From Caballeronia sp. SBC1 (GTDB lineage: Bacteria; Pseudomonadota; Gammaproteobacteria; Burkholderiales; Burkholderiaceae), in contig NZ_CP049157.1 of the NCBI RefSeq assembly GCF_011493005.1, positions 372,001 through 436,000 of the forward strand: a DNA stretch of 64,000 nucleotides. The letters are read 5' to 3'. This document shows positions 29,374 through 39,347 of this stretch, one piece after another. Position 1 is the first letter of the stretch; every line of letters starts with the position of its first letter. A program made the position numbers and the translations under genes. The notes under the pieces are model-generated. The model did no database searches. It saw only the letters and a program-made list of their open reading frames with translations, and was not told the origin of the DNA.

Positions 29374-29507
29374 TCATGAGTCTCGCTCATATGAGTTTGC
29401 CGATTCTACCGTCTAGTCACGTGCTGACGCAGCCAGTAAATTTAGCGCTGTAGACGCGGTAGACGAATCGAACCGGCATGCGCGTGAGGCTCTAGTGTCT
29501 CTTGGCT

Positions 29508-30407
29508 CTATTGGCTCTTCACCCAGTCGCGCACGGCTTGGGCGAACAGTCTCAGCGCGGCCGGCGGATGCCGGTTGGCCGGGTAGTAAAGGCACAGGCC
29601 AGGAAACGCAGGACTCCACTCAGGAAGAAACTGGACCAGCCGGCCCGATGCCAGATGCTCGGCCACCTGATAGTCAGGAACCCAGGCAATGCCGATCCCG
29701 GCAAGCGCCGCCTCAACCATCAGATTGATATTGCCAAGCGTCATTGGACCATCGACATCAATGCTGGCGGTTTTGCCGCGATGTTCAAGGTCCCAGCGGT
29801 AAAGCGCACCGCTTTCGAACCGGAAGCGGATGCAACGGTGCTGCGCCAGATCGTCCGGCGTTTTAGGCGGTTCGTGACGCGACAGATAGTCCGGCGACGC
29901 CACCGCGGCAAAGCGCATGTCGGGGCCGAACCGGATGGCGATCATATCGCGCGGTACGTCCTGGAGGACGCGTATGCCAGCATCGAAACCATCAGCCACT
30001 ATATCGACGAGCCGCGTGTCCACAACGAACTCCACGTGGATGCCGGGATATGAGGCGAGAAACGCTGGAAGCACATGGCGGACTATATGTTTCGCCGCAG
30101 ACTCCGAGGCGCTGATCCGGATGGAGCCCGAAGGCTGGTCGCGTGCTGACGCCACCTCGTTCACCGCATCCGCGAGTTCGGCCATGGCCGGTGCAACTCG
30201 CCGCAGGAGTTGCTCGCCAGCCTCGGTTAATGCGACCGACCGCGTTGTTCGATTAAACAAGCGAACGCCCAGCCGTTCCTCCAGACCGCGCATTGAATGG
30301 CTGAGCGCCGACGGCGACACGCCCAGCGTGCGCGCCGCCGCCCGGAAGCTTCGCTGCTCGGCGATCGCGACGAAAGCGGTCAGTTCAGATAGACCAGCAC
30401 GTGACAT
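29508..30407 (-). CDS. LysR family transcriptional regulator
   Basis: A 299-aa LysR-type regulator with SFRAAARTLGVSPSALSHSMRGLE as DNA-binding motif. The effector domain has DAGIRVLQDVPRDMIAIRF and ends in GLCLYYPANRHPPAALRLF. It is divergent from an aldo/keto reductase gene (start 30538), 130 bp away. The usual arrangement would make that gene its target. Confidence 0.92.
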   Translation of the reverse strand: MSRAGLSELTAFVAIAEQRSFRAAARTLGVSPSALSHSMRGLEERLGVRLFNRTTRSVALTEAGEQLLRRVAPAMAELADAVNEVASARDQPSGSIRISASESAAKHIVRHVLPAFLASYPGIHVEFVVDTRLVDIVADGFDAGIRVLQDVPRDMIAIRFGPDMRFAAVASPDYLSRHEPPKTPDDLAQHRCIRFRFESGALYRWDLEHRGKTASIDVDGPMTLGNINLMVEAALAGIGIAWVPDYQVAEHLASGRLVQFLPEWSPAFPGLCLYYPANRHPPAALRLFAQAVRDWVKSQ

Positions 30408-30525
30408 AGATGAATTTCCCTCAACACCCCGTGCAAGTCTAGCCGGATTGTTGAGCCGGATACAACAGCCTAAGCTTCATGCCTATCGCTTCATGCCTAT
30501 TCAACGGCAGCTCGGGGCATTTTGA

Positions 30526-31521
<996 letters not shown>

Positions 31522-31603
31522 TTCAACCTTCACTGCAATCCGCTCGGCGCCCCGCTGCGTGACGCCCGCGGATTGTCGTGCTTTCGGAACAAGACCTGGA
31601 GCA

Positions 31604-31846
31604 ATGCCCTCGAATGATCAACACTTTGCCCGGCCGGCGTCGTCCGCCAGCGTTGCGATGGAAGGCGTGACGTCGCTCGCCGCCAGCCCTGCCGTCCGGC
31701 AAGACGATGATGAGATTGGCAGTGTGCTGTGCGCATTGCTTCTCGTACCGGTTGCCACAGCTACACCTGACGCAGCAAAGGCGACAGGCCAGGAAAACCA
31801 TGCGGCTTTGACCAAGGTCGCATCAAATGAGGGAATGACATCATGA
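31604..31846 (+). CDS. Possible small protein coupled to the SDR
   Basis: An 80-aa ORF whose TGA overlaps the ATG of the following SDR as ATGA (31843-31846), with a TGGAG-like stretch upstream of its own start. It has one hydrophobic stretch ([13 protein letters not shown]), followed by a polar tail. It could be a degraded exported protein or a leader ORF. No family is recognised, and the codon pattern is only partly convincing. Confidence 0.3.
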   Translation: MPSNDQHFARPASSASVAMEGVTSLAASPAVRQDDDEIGSVLCALLLVPVATATPDAAKATGQENHAALTKVASNEGMTS

Positions 31847-32589
31847 GCAATAACATTGAAGGAAAAGTCGTCGTGATCACCGGCGCGAGCAGCGGACTCG
31901 GCGAAGCGACCGCGCGGCATCTGAGCGCGCAGGGCGCACACGTCGTGCTGGGCGCGCGGCGCATGGATCGCATTCAGTCGCTCGCCGATGAACTGACCCG
32001 TGGTGGAGCAAAAGCCGTCGCCGTGGCAACCGACGTCACTCAATTCGAAGACGTCAAGAAACTGGTCGACACCGCCGTACAAACCTTCGGGCGCGTCGAC
32101 GTCATGATCAATAACGCAGGGCTGATGCCGCACTCGCCGCTCGAGCGCCTCAAGGTCGACGACTGGAACCGCACGATCGATGTGAATCTCAAGGGCGTGC
32201 TGTACGGCATTGGCGCGGCCTTGCCGTATATGAAGCAACAGAAAAGCGGCCAGATCATCAACGTCTCGTCCGTGGCCGGTCACAAGGTCCGGCCTGGCAG
32301 CGCGGTTTACGCAGCCACCAAAGCTGCGGTGCTGATGCTTTCCGAGGGGCTGCGTCAGGAGGTGAAGGCTTACGACATCCGCACGACCGTGATCTCGCCC
32401 GGTGCGGTGGACACGGAACTGCCGAACAGCATCACCGAGCCGGATGTAGCCGATAACGTCAATAAGTTCTACGAAGAAAATGCGATCCCTGCCGAATCAT
32501 TTGCGCGGGCGGTGGCCTTCGCGATCAGCCAGCCGCCAGAAGTCGATGTAAACGAGATTCTGTTTCGGCCCACGCGTCAGGAGCTTTAA
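31843..32589 (+). CDS. SDR family oxidoreductase
   Basis: A 248-aa classical SDR with [30 protein letters not shown], a serine in NVSSVAG and catalytic YAATK. It resembles NADP-dependent YdfG-like or serine/3-hydroxy acid dehydrogenases. It follows the aldo/keto reductase by about 320 bp, a gap that contains a doubtful small ORF. Likely part of the same LysR-controlled unit. Confidence 0.92.
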   Translation: MSNNIEGKVVVITGASSGLGEATARHLSAQGAHVVLGARRMDRIQSLADELTRGGAKAVAVATDVTQFEDVKKLVDTAVQTFGRVDVMINNAGLMPHSPLERLKVDDWNRTIDVNLKGVLYGIGAALPYMKQQKSGQIINVSSVAGHKVRPGSAVYAATKAAVLMLSEGLRQEVKAYDIRTTVISPGAVDTELPNSITEPDVADNVNKFYEENAIPAESFARAVAFAISQPPEVDVNEILFRPTRQEL

Positions 32590-32762
32590 TCATCGCGCAT
32601 CAAGGAAACCGGCCTGCGACGTGAGCCATCATCCGAAAGGGAGTTTGGCTTACGACGCGCCAAGTGGACATCGGTCCAATACGTCCAAACCCCCGATGGA
32701 TTCGAAGCGAGACAAGGAGTAACGTTCATCCACGGAAGCGAATAAATATGAGGGAGGATGCT

Positions 32763-33089
32763 ATGCCCGACGAAGCGACTTTATGGCGTGTCTTCGAATA
32801 CGAAGGCTTTGACATCCACGTCTTGCCCCAGTTGAAGTTCAAGCCGATGCCTGCAGACGCCGCGCCGCAAGGAAGCGACCGTTATGTCTACATCGGTTTT
32901 ATCTGCCGTCACGGCGCGCAGGGCGACGCGCCGGGCGAAGCCGTCCAGTTCCACGCCAGCGGTGACGACGAATTCAAGAGCGCGGACGACGCCGTGCAGG
33001 AAGCACGGCACATCGGGCGAAGCATAATAGACGGCACGCATCCGGATATATCTGTCCTGCCGCTCGTCTCCCATCATCATCCAGGCTGA
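32763..33089 (+). CDS. Hypothetical protein
   Basis: A 108-aa protein starting MPDEATLWRVFEYEGFDI, with a strong GGAGG five bases upstream of the ATG. It is acidic, has beta-type content (VYIGFICRHG) and ends in a His-rich tail. No family is recognised. The upstream gap (32590-32762) shows nothing else. Codon use matches its neighbours, so it is probably real. Confidence 0.7.
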   Translation: MPDEATLWRVFEYEGFDIHVLPQLKFKPMPADAAPQGSDRYVYIGFICRHGAQGDAPGEAVQFHASGDDEFKSADDAVQEARHIGRSIIDGTHPDISVLPLVSHHHPG

Positions 33090-33120
33090 CAACAGTGTGG
33101 GTTATGGAGCACACCAGCCG

Positions 33121-33501
33121 ATGAACTTGCCCGCCGCTGGAACCGAGCCTGTGATCGATGGTTTAAGCGCCATCACATTGGCCACCCGCGACATGCGGAG
33201 CGCGGTGCGCTTTTACCAGGCGCTCGGCTTCTCCCTATTGCACGGCGGAGAAAATGAACCGTTTACTTCATTCGCGGCGGGCGTGTCATTTCTCAACCTG
33301 ACCGTGGAGACGCACGGCCCAATCAACTGGTGGGGCCGGGTGATCATCTATGTGTCAGACGTCGATGCAATGTACCGCAAGGCGCTCGCTGCCGGATTCA
33401 CGCCGGAGTCCACACCCAGCGATGCGCCTTGGAACGAACGCTATTTCCATATCACAGACCCCGACGGGCACGAACTCAGCTTCGCCCGGCCATTGAGCTG
33501 A
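33121..33501 (+). CDS. VOC superfamily (glyoxalase-fold) protein
   Basis: A 126-aa vicinal-oxygen-chelate fold protein. The repeat pattern LATRDMRSAVRFYQALGF (first half) and the late YFHITDPDGHELSFARPL are diagnostic. The metal-binding glutamate is in DGHELSF. A GTG at 33097 is an alternative start. It may isomerise, cleave or bind a small electrophile. It converges with the thioredoxin-reductase-like gene. Confidence 0.87.
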   Translation: MNLPAAGTEPVIDGLSAITLATRDMRSAVRFYQALGFSLLHGGENEPFTSFAAGVSFLNLTVETHGPINWWGRVIIYVSDVDAMYRKALAAGFTPESTPSDAPWNERYFHITDPDGHELSFARPLS

Positions 33502-33587
33502 GCGCGCGATGCGGCGAGACTTTTTGGGCAGCCCTTCATGGGCTCGCCCAACTCGAACGACACATACGCCTCACTTCGCACCCGATG

Positions 33588-35240
33588 CTATCTGGCGTCG
33601 TGCTGCAGATATTTGTGGGCGAACGCGATCGCCATGCTGCCCTCGCCGACCGCTGAAGCGACGCGCTTGACCGGGCTCAATCTCACATCCCCGCAGGCAA
33701 ACACGCCAGGAACACTCGATTCGAGGAGGTAGGGATCGCGGCTATGGGACCAGCGTCCCGCCTTGACGACGTCGTCACCGGTGAGCACATATCCGCGCAC
33801 ATCGCGCGCGATTTCTGCGGGCAACCATTCGGTTTCTGCATCGGCGCCAATGAACACGAACAATCCACCACAGTCGTGTCGACGCACCTCTGCGCTCAAA
33901 CCATCGCGTACGTCGATTGCTGTCAGATGGGTATCGCCGTACGCACCGACTACTTCCGATCGCAGTTGCACCCCTACGTTTGACTTCCCACGAAGCTGCT
34001 CGACAAGGTATCGAGACATGCTCTTCTCCAGCGAATCGCCCCGCAGGACAAGCGTCACCCTGCGCGCATGATTGGCAAAGTACAACGCGGCCTGGCCGGC
34101 CGAGTTTCCTCCACCGATCAGATAGACGTCGAGTCCGTGAGTAGCGTTCGCTTCGCTGCGCGACGCGCCGTAGTAAATGCCTTTACCGATAAACCGCTCG
34201 AAGCCGTCGATCGCAAGTCGGCGCCACGTGACGCCAGTCGCGAGAATGATCGTTCGCGCCCGGATGACGTCGCCTGCATCAAGGTGAACGCTACGCCCGG
34301 CGACATCGATTCGAGCGACGGACCGTGTCACCACAATCTCTGCACCGAGCCGCCTTGCCTGCTGCAATGCACGGCTCGCCAGTTCGTCGCCCGACACACC
34401 GTTGGGGAAGCCGAGGTAGTTCTCAATACGCGAGGAGGTCCCGGCTTGCCCGCCTGGCGCTTCGCGCTCCAGCACCACAGTGCGCAAGCCTTCCGATGCA
34501 CCGTACACCGCCGCAGCAAGACCGGCTGGGCCGCCACCAATGATCATCGTGTCGTATTCGGCAAGGCGAGGCTGTGTCTGCAGACCCAGCAACTCCGCAA
34601 GCTCGCGTGTCGTAGGTCGGCTCAGCACCGTCCCGTCGACCAGTCGCAATACCGGGCAATCCTGCTCTGGCGGACATGTTCCAGGCCAGCGCGCTGTCAG
34701 TTCGGGCGCATCCGGTGTCATCCAGTCGTAGCTGATCTGGTTGCGGGAGAGGAACTGGCGCAACACCGTGCAAGCGGTGTCCCAGCGACTTCCAATCATG
34801 ATCACGCGGGCCTTGGGCGGCTCGGCGGAGAGGCCCTGCAATCCGCCAATGCGCTCGCGCGCAAGGGCGCCCATCTTGAACGCAATTTCCGGCGACGCGG
34901 CAGCAAGCACGTAGTAGCGCTGAGCGTCCACGCGCATGACACGCGACGGTTCAGCAGCCCGATAGGCGCCTGGAAACGGCGAACTCAGCGCGAGCGGCAC
35001 TTCGCCAAAGATGGTTCCGGGCAGACGCCAGCCCAGCGTGCGCTCGATACCGTCGAACGTCTTGATGACTTCCATCTTGCCGGCCAGAACGGCGTACAGT
35101 GCGCCCTCTCCACCTTCATGGACCGCGAACTCACCCGCGCACAGATGCAGGTCTGCGGACGTGTGTGCGAGATGCTCCAGTTCATTGTCGGGGAGTGTTG
35201 AGAACAGCGGAATCGCCCGGATGTCGTCGATTGTCAGCAT
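33588..35240 (-). CDS. Cyclic-nucleotide-binding/thioredoxin reductase-like flavoprotein
   Basis: A 550-aa fused protein from the ATG at 35240. Residues 8-130 are a Crp-type cyclic nucleotide-binding domain, 144-220 a thioredoxin-like fold without CxxC, and 230-550 a thioredoxin reductase-like FAD/NAD(P)H module (GGGPAG at 235-240, a second IGGGNSAGQAA, and a late GVFACGDV). The redox CxxC expected after the NAD domain is replaced by a GIYYGASRSEA stretch. It may therefore be an NAD(P)H oxidase or ferredoxin reductase-type enzyme gated by a ligand or membrane signal. Neighbours suggest stress defence. Confidence 0.88.
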   Translation of the reverse strand: MLTIDDIRAIPLFSTLPDNELEHLAHTSADLHLCAGEFAVHEGGEGALYAVLAGKMEVIKTFDGIERTLGWRLPGTIFGEVPLALSSPFPGAYRAAEPSRVMRVDAQRYYVLAAASPEIAFKMGALARERIGGLQGLSAEPPKARVIMIGSRWDTACTVLRQFLSRNQISYDWMTPDAPELTARWPGTCPPEQDCPVLRLVDGTVLSRPTTRELAELLGLQTQPRLAEYDTMIIGGGPAGLAAAVYGASEGLRTVVLEREAPGGQAGTSSRIENYLGFPNGVSGDELASRALQQARRLGAEIVVTRSVARIDVAGRSVHLDAGDVIRARTIILATGVTWRRLAIDGFERFIGKGIYYGASRSEANATHGLDVYLIGGGNSAGQAALYFANHARRVTLVLRGDSLEKSMSRYLVEQLRGKSNVGVQLRSEVVGAYGDTHLTAIDVRDGLSAEVRRHDCGGLFVFIGADAETEWLPAEIARDVRGYVLTGDDVVKAGRWSHSRDPYLLESSVPGVFACGDVRLSPVKRVASAVGEGSMAIAFAHKYLQHDAR

Positions 35241-35570
35241 GGCTTCGTCCAAACAGGCAAGTGAGATGACACTCGGTCCAAGGGCTTTCGGGTCGTCGCA
35301 TGACAAAAAGGACATGCGCCAAGCAGACCGCTCAGCCACCTGACGTTCGATGTGAGGCGGGCACAAGGCCGTTAGTCTTCCGTCGCGAGCGCGCTGGTAC
35401 TGCTCGAACAGTTATGCGAACGCATAACACAACCGCGCTATAGACAGCAGGCAGACGTAGCCAGTATATGACCTTCAGATGCGAATGTTTATCCGGCGGA
35501 GCCAGTTCCTCCATGTAAGCGCGGCGGTAGCCGATCCTCCGAAGCGGCCAAGGTCGGAGCGTTTCAATAC

Positions 35571-35990
35571 TCAGGCTGCGATGTGTTTTTGCATGAACAC
35601 ACTCAGTGGATCGTTCGTGTAATCGCCAAACGGTCCCCGGTGCTCGTAGCCGACCGAGGCATACAAAGCCAGTGCTTCATGTTGATGCGGTCCGGTTTCG
35701 AGCTTGAGCAGCTTACAGCCAGAGCCTATTGCCCGGGACTCGAGCAGAGCCAGGAGCTTCTTGGCGACGCCTTGCCCCCGGCCTCGAGGTCTGACATACA
35801 TGCGTTTGAGTTCGCCAAATTCAGGGCAGAGGACTATTGCCCCACAGCCGAGTGCCTCGCCCGTACTATCCCTCGCAACGGCAAACAAGACATTCGGTTG
35901 CTTCAACGACGCCAAGTCAAGGATGTGTCTGCTCTCTGGCGGGTAAAGGGTGTCCTGGTAGGCGTCCAACTCAGCAATGAGCGCGATCAC
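35571..35990 (-). pseudogene. GNAT acetyltransferase, 3' part, cut by the IS3-like element
   Basis: A 139-codon open frame with GNAT features (VRPRGRGQGVAKKLLALLE is the acetyl-CoA loop, with the late LYASVGYEHRGPFGDY). The frame continues upstream straight into the insertion, and the ORF begins at a GTG (35988-35990) that is really an internal valine. Joining it to the fragment at 37647-37688 across a 6-bp duplication restores a 151-aa protein starting MTIAFESPDQPDVIALIAEL. It might still be translated from the GTG, but it lacks the first strand. Confidence 0.8.
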
Positions 35991-36063
35991 CCCCGGCGTC
36001 AGAATAGTTGTCGTGTTATCTGATTCTTATAGACATGGTCCGGGGGCGGTAAAATCAGGGTGA

Positions 36064-36561
36064 ATGAAAACCTACTCAGCAGAAAGAAAAGAAGCGCTGG
36101 TGCGGCGCATGATGCCACCGGAAAACGCGCTGGTTTCGGCGCTGGCCAGAGAAACGGGGATTACCGAACAGACGTTGTACACGTGGCGCCGACAGGCGAA
36201 AGGACAAGGGTTGGCCGTGCCGGGCGATGGGAAGAATCCCGAAGCATGGTCTTCGGAGGACAAGTTTGCAGTAGTGCTGGAAACCGCGCCGCTCAATGCA
36301 GCGGAGCTGGCCGAGTATTGTCGTCGAAAGGGTCTTTATCCAGAACAGATATCCGCCTGGCGAGCCGCTTGCCGTTCGGCCAATGCGAATGCCACGGAGC
36401 AGGCACGCGAGCAGCGCCATCAGTCGAAGGACGACAAGAAGCGGATCCAGCAGCTCGAGAAGGAATTGCAGCGCAAGGAGAAGGCGCTGGCGGAAGCGGC
36501 TGCGCTGCTGATTCTGAGAAAAAAAGCCCAGGCGATCTGGGGAGACAAAGAGGACGATTAA
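36064..36561 (+). CDS. IS3-like transposase OrfA
   Basis: A 165-aa DNA-binding subunit. A helix-turn-helix near residues 20-45 (VSALARETGITEQTLYTWRRQ) is followed by a second HTH-like part. A leucine-zipper-like coiled coil lies near 120-150 (KKRIQQLEKELQRKEKALAE). The A7 tract at 36519-36525 lies in its last codons, where a -1 shift joins OrfB. It ends 36 bp inside the OrfB frame. Confidence 0.85.
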   Translation: MKTYSAERKEALVRRMMPPENALVSALARETGITEQTLYTWRRQAKGQGLAVPGDGKNPEAWSSEDKFAVVLETAPLNAAELAEYCRRKGLYPEQISAWRAACRSANANATEQAREQRHQSKDDKKRIQQLEKELQRKEKALAEAAALLILRKKAQAIWGDKEDD

Positions 36562-37616
36562 TCAACGTCCCGGATCGCCTGTTATGTGTATCGTTGATAC
36601 GCGAGGCGGCGCAGTCAGGCTGCCGGCTGGAGAAGGCTTGCGACGAGCTGGGCCTGAGCCTGCGCACGTTCCAGCGCTGGGTGGGTGACGGTGACGCGGT
36701 GCACGCCGATGGCCGTACCACGACCGAACGGCCGCCGCCGGGTAACCAGCTGAGTGAGGCCGAACGGCAACAGATTCTTGAGGTAGCCAATAGTGCGGAG
36801 TTTGCCAGCTTGCCGCCCAGCCAGATCGTGCCAAGCCTGGCGGATCGCGGCGTGTATGTCGCGTCGGAATCGAGCTTTTACCGCGTGCTGCGCAGCGCCT
36901 CGCAGCAGCATCACCGGGGTCGTGCGCGCAAGCCTTCGACCCGGGTGGTGACCAGTCATTGTGCGACAGCGCCGAATCAGGTCTGGTCGTGGGACATCAC
37001 GTGGCTGCAGGCGGCGGTCAAAGGACAGTACTACTACTGGTACATGATGCTGGACGTGTTCAGCCGCAAGATTGTTGCTCACGAAGTGCATGAAGCCGAA
37101 TCGGCGGAACTGGCCGCGTTGCTGATGCGGCGTGCCAGTCTGGCCGAGGGCCTGGCAGGACGTCCTCTGGTGCTGCACTCGGATAACGGCAGCCCGATGA
37201 AGGGTGCGACGATGCTTGCCACTCTGGAGAACTTGGGGGTTGCGGCCTCGTTTAGCCGCCCGCGTGTGAGTAATGACAACCCGTACGCAGAGTCGCTGTT
37301 CCGCACCTGCAAGTACCGGCCCGACTATCCACGCAGGCCGTTCGGCAGCGTGGATGAGGCCCGTGCCTGGACGCAGAAGTTCGTGCGTTGGTACAACCAG
37401 GAGCACAAACACAGCGGCCTGAAATTCGTCACGCCGGCGCAGCGCCACAACGGCGTAGCCGCCGCAGTGCTCGCGCAACGTGAAGCCGTTTATGCAGAGG
37501 CCAGGCAGCGCAATCCACAGCGTTGGTCCCGATCGACGCGCAATTGGGAATTGAAGGATGAAGTCTGGCTCAATCCGGAGCGTATGCAGCCGGAAGAACT
37601 AAAGCAGTTTGCTTGA
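36525..37616 (+). CDS. IS3-like transposase OrfB (integrase core, by frameshift)
   Basis: The reading frame continues from OrfA after a -1 slip at A_AAA_AAA. The DDE catalytic triad is visible as Asp in WSWDITWLQ, Asp in LHSDNGSPM and Glu in NPYAESLF. The rve integrase core and the C-terminal HSGLKFVTPAQRH motif complete it. No separate good start codon is seen near the OrfA end, so OrfAB is probably made by programmed frameshifting. The element looks potentially active. Confidence 0.85.
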   Translation, partial: SPGDLGRQRGRLINVPDRLLCVSLIREAAQSGCRLEKACDELGLSLRTFQRWVGDGDAVHADGRTTTERPPPGNQLSEAERQQILEVANSAEFASLPPSQIVPSLADRGVYVASESSFYRVLRSASQQHHRGRARKPSTRVVTSHCATAPNQVWSWDITWLQAAVKGQYYYWYMMLDVFSRKIVAHEVHEAESAELAALLMRRASLAEGLAGRPLVLHSDNGSPMKGATMLATLENLGVAASFSRPRVSNDNPYAESLFRTCKYRPDYPRRPFGSVDEARAWTQKFVRWYNQEHKHSGLKFVTPAQRHNGVAAAVLAQREAVYAEARQRNPQRWSRSTRNWELKDEVWLNPERMQPEELKQFA

Positions 37617-37646
37617 AGTGACGCGACAACTACGTTGACAACCGCC

Positions 37647-37688
37647 GATCACGTCAGGTTGATCGGGTGATTCGAAGGCGATAGTCAT
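37647..37688 (-). pseudogene. GNAT acetyltransferase, 5' part beyond the IS
   Basis: Fourteen codons starting at ATG (37688) read MTIAFESPDQPDVI and then run into the insertion sequence. The last six bases, GTGATC, are the duplicated target. This is the missing N-terminus of the GNAT fragment at 35571-35990. Confidence 0.75.
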
Positions 37689-38103
37689 GGCAGAAGATGC
37701 GGGTCGGAAAGGAAATTAAAGTAGCGGACGACAAAAGAACAACCGATGAAGGCCGCTGTCTGGTGCTCATCTGCCGATTATCAACGGTCTATCCGCTGCT
37801 GTCGAACGTGTCGAAGGGGCCGACTTCGATCCGTCACCGAACAGCCGAAACCGACCCAGTGCCGCCCTTCGAATATACCCATGTCCCATGGCCGCCTGCG
37901 ACCTAGCTCGGTCGTTCGCTCATTGAGTCCGTCGCTCTCCGGTATTATTTGAATTACTTGGAATTCGTCCAGCAAGGAACGAAGTGGACCGTAGAACCTG
38001 TGTACTGTTTGTCACGTCGGTTGTCGGGGCCACGTGTACGTCCGCTTGGGCTTCCATTCAACGACCAGTCGCATCTAGGTCACAAACCAAAGGGAGTAAT
38101 TTG
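37689..38103. other. No gene seen
   Basis: About 415 bp upstream of the split GNAT gene and the NTF2-like gene. A GTG at 37984 opens an in-frame, signal-peptide-like extension of the NTF2-like protein. Otherwise there is nothing recognisable. Confidence 0.45.
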
Positions 38104-38523
38104 ATGTCGGAAAACACATCGTTGCGGGAATTGTTCGACCGATGGGAAAGCGTATGGCACGAAGCCCGATTTGATCTGGTGCCCGAATGCGTTGGCCCGC
38201 ACTACATCAGGCACGATGAAATGGGTGACCGGACAGTGACACGGGAAGCCTACGCGGAGGAGATTGCCAAGGTGCAAGCGGACCGTCCCGGCATCCGTGT
38301 CGTCGTCTACGATCATTCTTTTGAAGGCAACCGCGCATGGTTTCGCTTTGCGTTCAAATGGAACGACCCACAGACCGGAGAGCCGCGTAATCGCGCAGGC
38401 ATGCAGGCCTATCGCACCGAGTCAGGCAAGCTCGTAGAGACATGGCTTTCGATGCAGCCGCTCGGCTCGATCTGGACCGATGAACCGCAAAAGCATTGGA
38501 CCAGCCAACCGGCGATCGCATAA
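38104..38523 (+). CDS. NTF2-like (SnoaL-type) protein
   Basis: A 139-aa NTF2-fold protein beginning MSENTSLRELFDRWESVW with AAAGGGAG upstream. It has YIRHDEMGDRTVTREAYAEEI and a late GMQAYRTESGKLVETW, typical of SnoaL-like proteins. An in-frame GTG at 37984, also with AAGGAA upstream, would add a signal-peptide-like 40 residues (VLFVTSVVGATCTSAWA). An exported form is therefore possible. Function unknown. Confidence 0.78.
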   Translation: MSENTSLRELFDRWESVWHEARFDLVPECVGPHYIRHDEMGDRTVTREAYAEEIAKVQADRPGIRVVVYDHSFEGNRAWFRFAFKWNDPQTGEPRNRAGMQAYRTESGKLVETWLSMQPLGSIWTDEPQKHWTSQPAIA

Positions 38524-38538
38524 GTTTGCCACTGCTGA

Positions 38539-38784
38539 TCAGCGCGTCAACGCCATGTGTTCGCGCTGGAGCGGACGTTCAAAAATTCCGATAGGCAGAA
38601 TTTGATCGTCCGCACCTGGCCGCTCTCCGCCCTGGCAGCGTCTGACGAGTTCCGTACATTCCGAGCTTTGCAGAAGGTCAATCGGCCGACGCTGGCTGAG
38701 CCCGATGGCAGTTGTGGCAAGCCAGTGCTCCGCGGCATCCACGAAGACCAATCCGACCAGCCCCCATTCCCCACACGCCTTCAT
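38539..38784 (-). pseudogene. Remnant of a ParS/MbcA-type antitoxin domain
   Basis: The minus frame reads EHWLATTAIGLSQRRPIDLL then QSSECTELVRR. This matches the toxin-binding (DUF2384-type) domain of Xre/MbcA/ParS antitoxins, which have W-x-x-P...L...RRPIDLL. The expected ending (LLxRIEYGVYA) is missing from this strand, and the frame continues into unrelated sequence. There is no HTH upstream and no RES toxin gene nearby. It is probably a dead fragment. Confidence 0.45.
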
Positions 38785-38792
38785 CCGACCGA

Positions 38793-38887
38793 CCGCAGAG
38801 GGTCGGGCTGTACCACTCGCATACGCTAGGGTGCGCGTCGCACCGCTCGGGCTATTGGCGCGAATGGACTATGGAGTCTACGCTTGA
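38793..38887 (+). pseudogene. Second antitoxin C-terminal remnant, opposite strand
   Basis: The plus frame reads TAEGRAV and ends LLARMDYGVYA followed by TGA, which is the usual end of ParS/MbcA-type antitoxins. It lies just beyond the minus-strand fragment of the same domain. The two pieces are in inverted orientation, as if a locus had been rearranged. No toxin ORF follows. Confidence 0.4.
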
Positions 38888-38952
38888 CGCGGCGGCCGGC
38901 TGGCTTGGGCGTCTAGCGTGTGACGTTCACCGGACATTGTCCCGGCAGTGGT

Positions 38953-39150
38953 CTACTTGCATTGCGTGAGCGTCGCCGGAGTCTTCCCTCTATGGGAATG
39001 GGACGTGGACGGGCAGCAACCTTTGCAGCAGCAAGCACCTGCGGCGGCGTCATGGGCAAGATCGCCATAACCGTGAACCAGTGCGATCACTTCGCTGGCG
39101 CCACCCTGCGCAACGACCTTGGATAGTTCAACGTTCTGGTCGGAGATCAT
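38953..39150 (-). CDS. Small Cys-rich peptide ORF
   Basis: A 65-aa ORF from ATG (39150) with GAGGTCAAG just upstream. The N-terminal half looks helical and acidic (MISDQNVELSKVVAQGGAS, then EVIALVHGYGDLAHDA). The C-terminal part is AGACCCKGCCPSTSHSHRGK and a final Cys. Five cysteines in seven residues resemble a metal-binding knot or the core of a modified peptide, but no modifying enzyme or transporter is adjacent. A longer form from TTG (39225) is possible. It lies among decayed genes and could be chance. Confidence 0.35.
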   Translation of the reverse strand: MISDQNVELSKVVAQGGASEVIALVHGYGDLAHDAAAGACCCKGCCPSTSHSHRGKTPATLTQCK

Positions 39151-39347
39151 CTTGACCTCGCCGGCGATGTCAAAAAGGGCAACAATTCTGCCAATCGCAT
39201 GGAGAGATTTCACGGCGTTGAGCAACGCTACGCCGCGAGGCGCACTGAAGTGACGTTGAGTCGGGTGAATCGCTGAGGGGTGTATGGAGATCTGAGGATG
39301 AACAGCGTATGAGGGATGCTGGAACCCCGTTCAGCGAGATCTTGATT

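Larger units (their letters stand above)
35991..37646 (+). mobile_element. IS3-like insertion sequence inside a GNAT gene
   Basis: A 1,656-bp element defined by the 6-bp duplication GATCAC (35985-35990 and 37647-37652). Its ends share TAGTTGTCG (36005-36013) with the inverted CGACAACTA (37624-37632), plus scattered outer matches. It has two overlapping ORFs in -1 relation with an A7 slip site, the usual IS3 layout. Removing it restores the GNAT reading frame. Confidence 0.8.
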
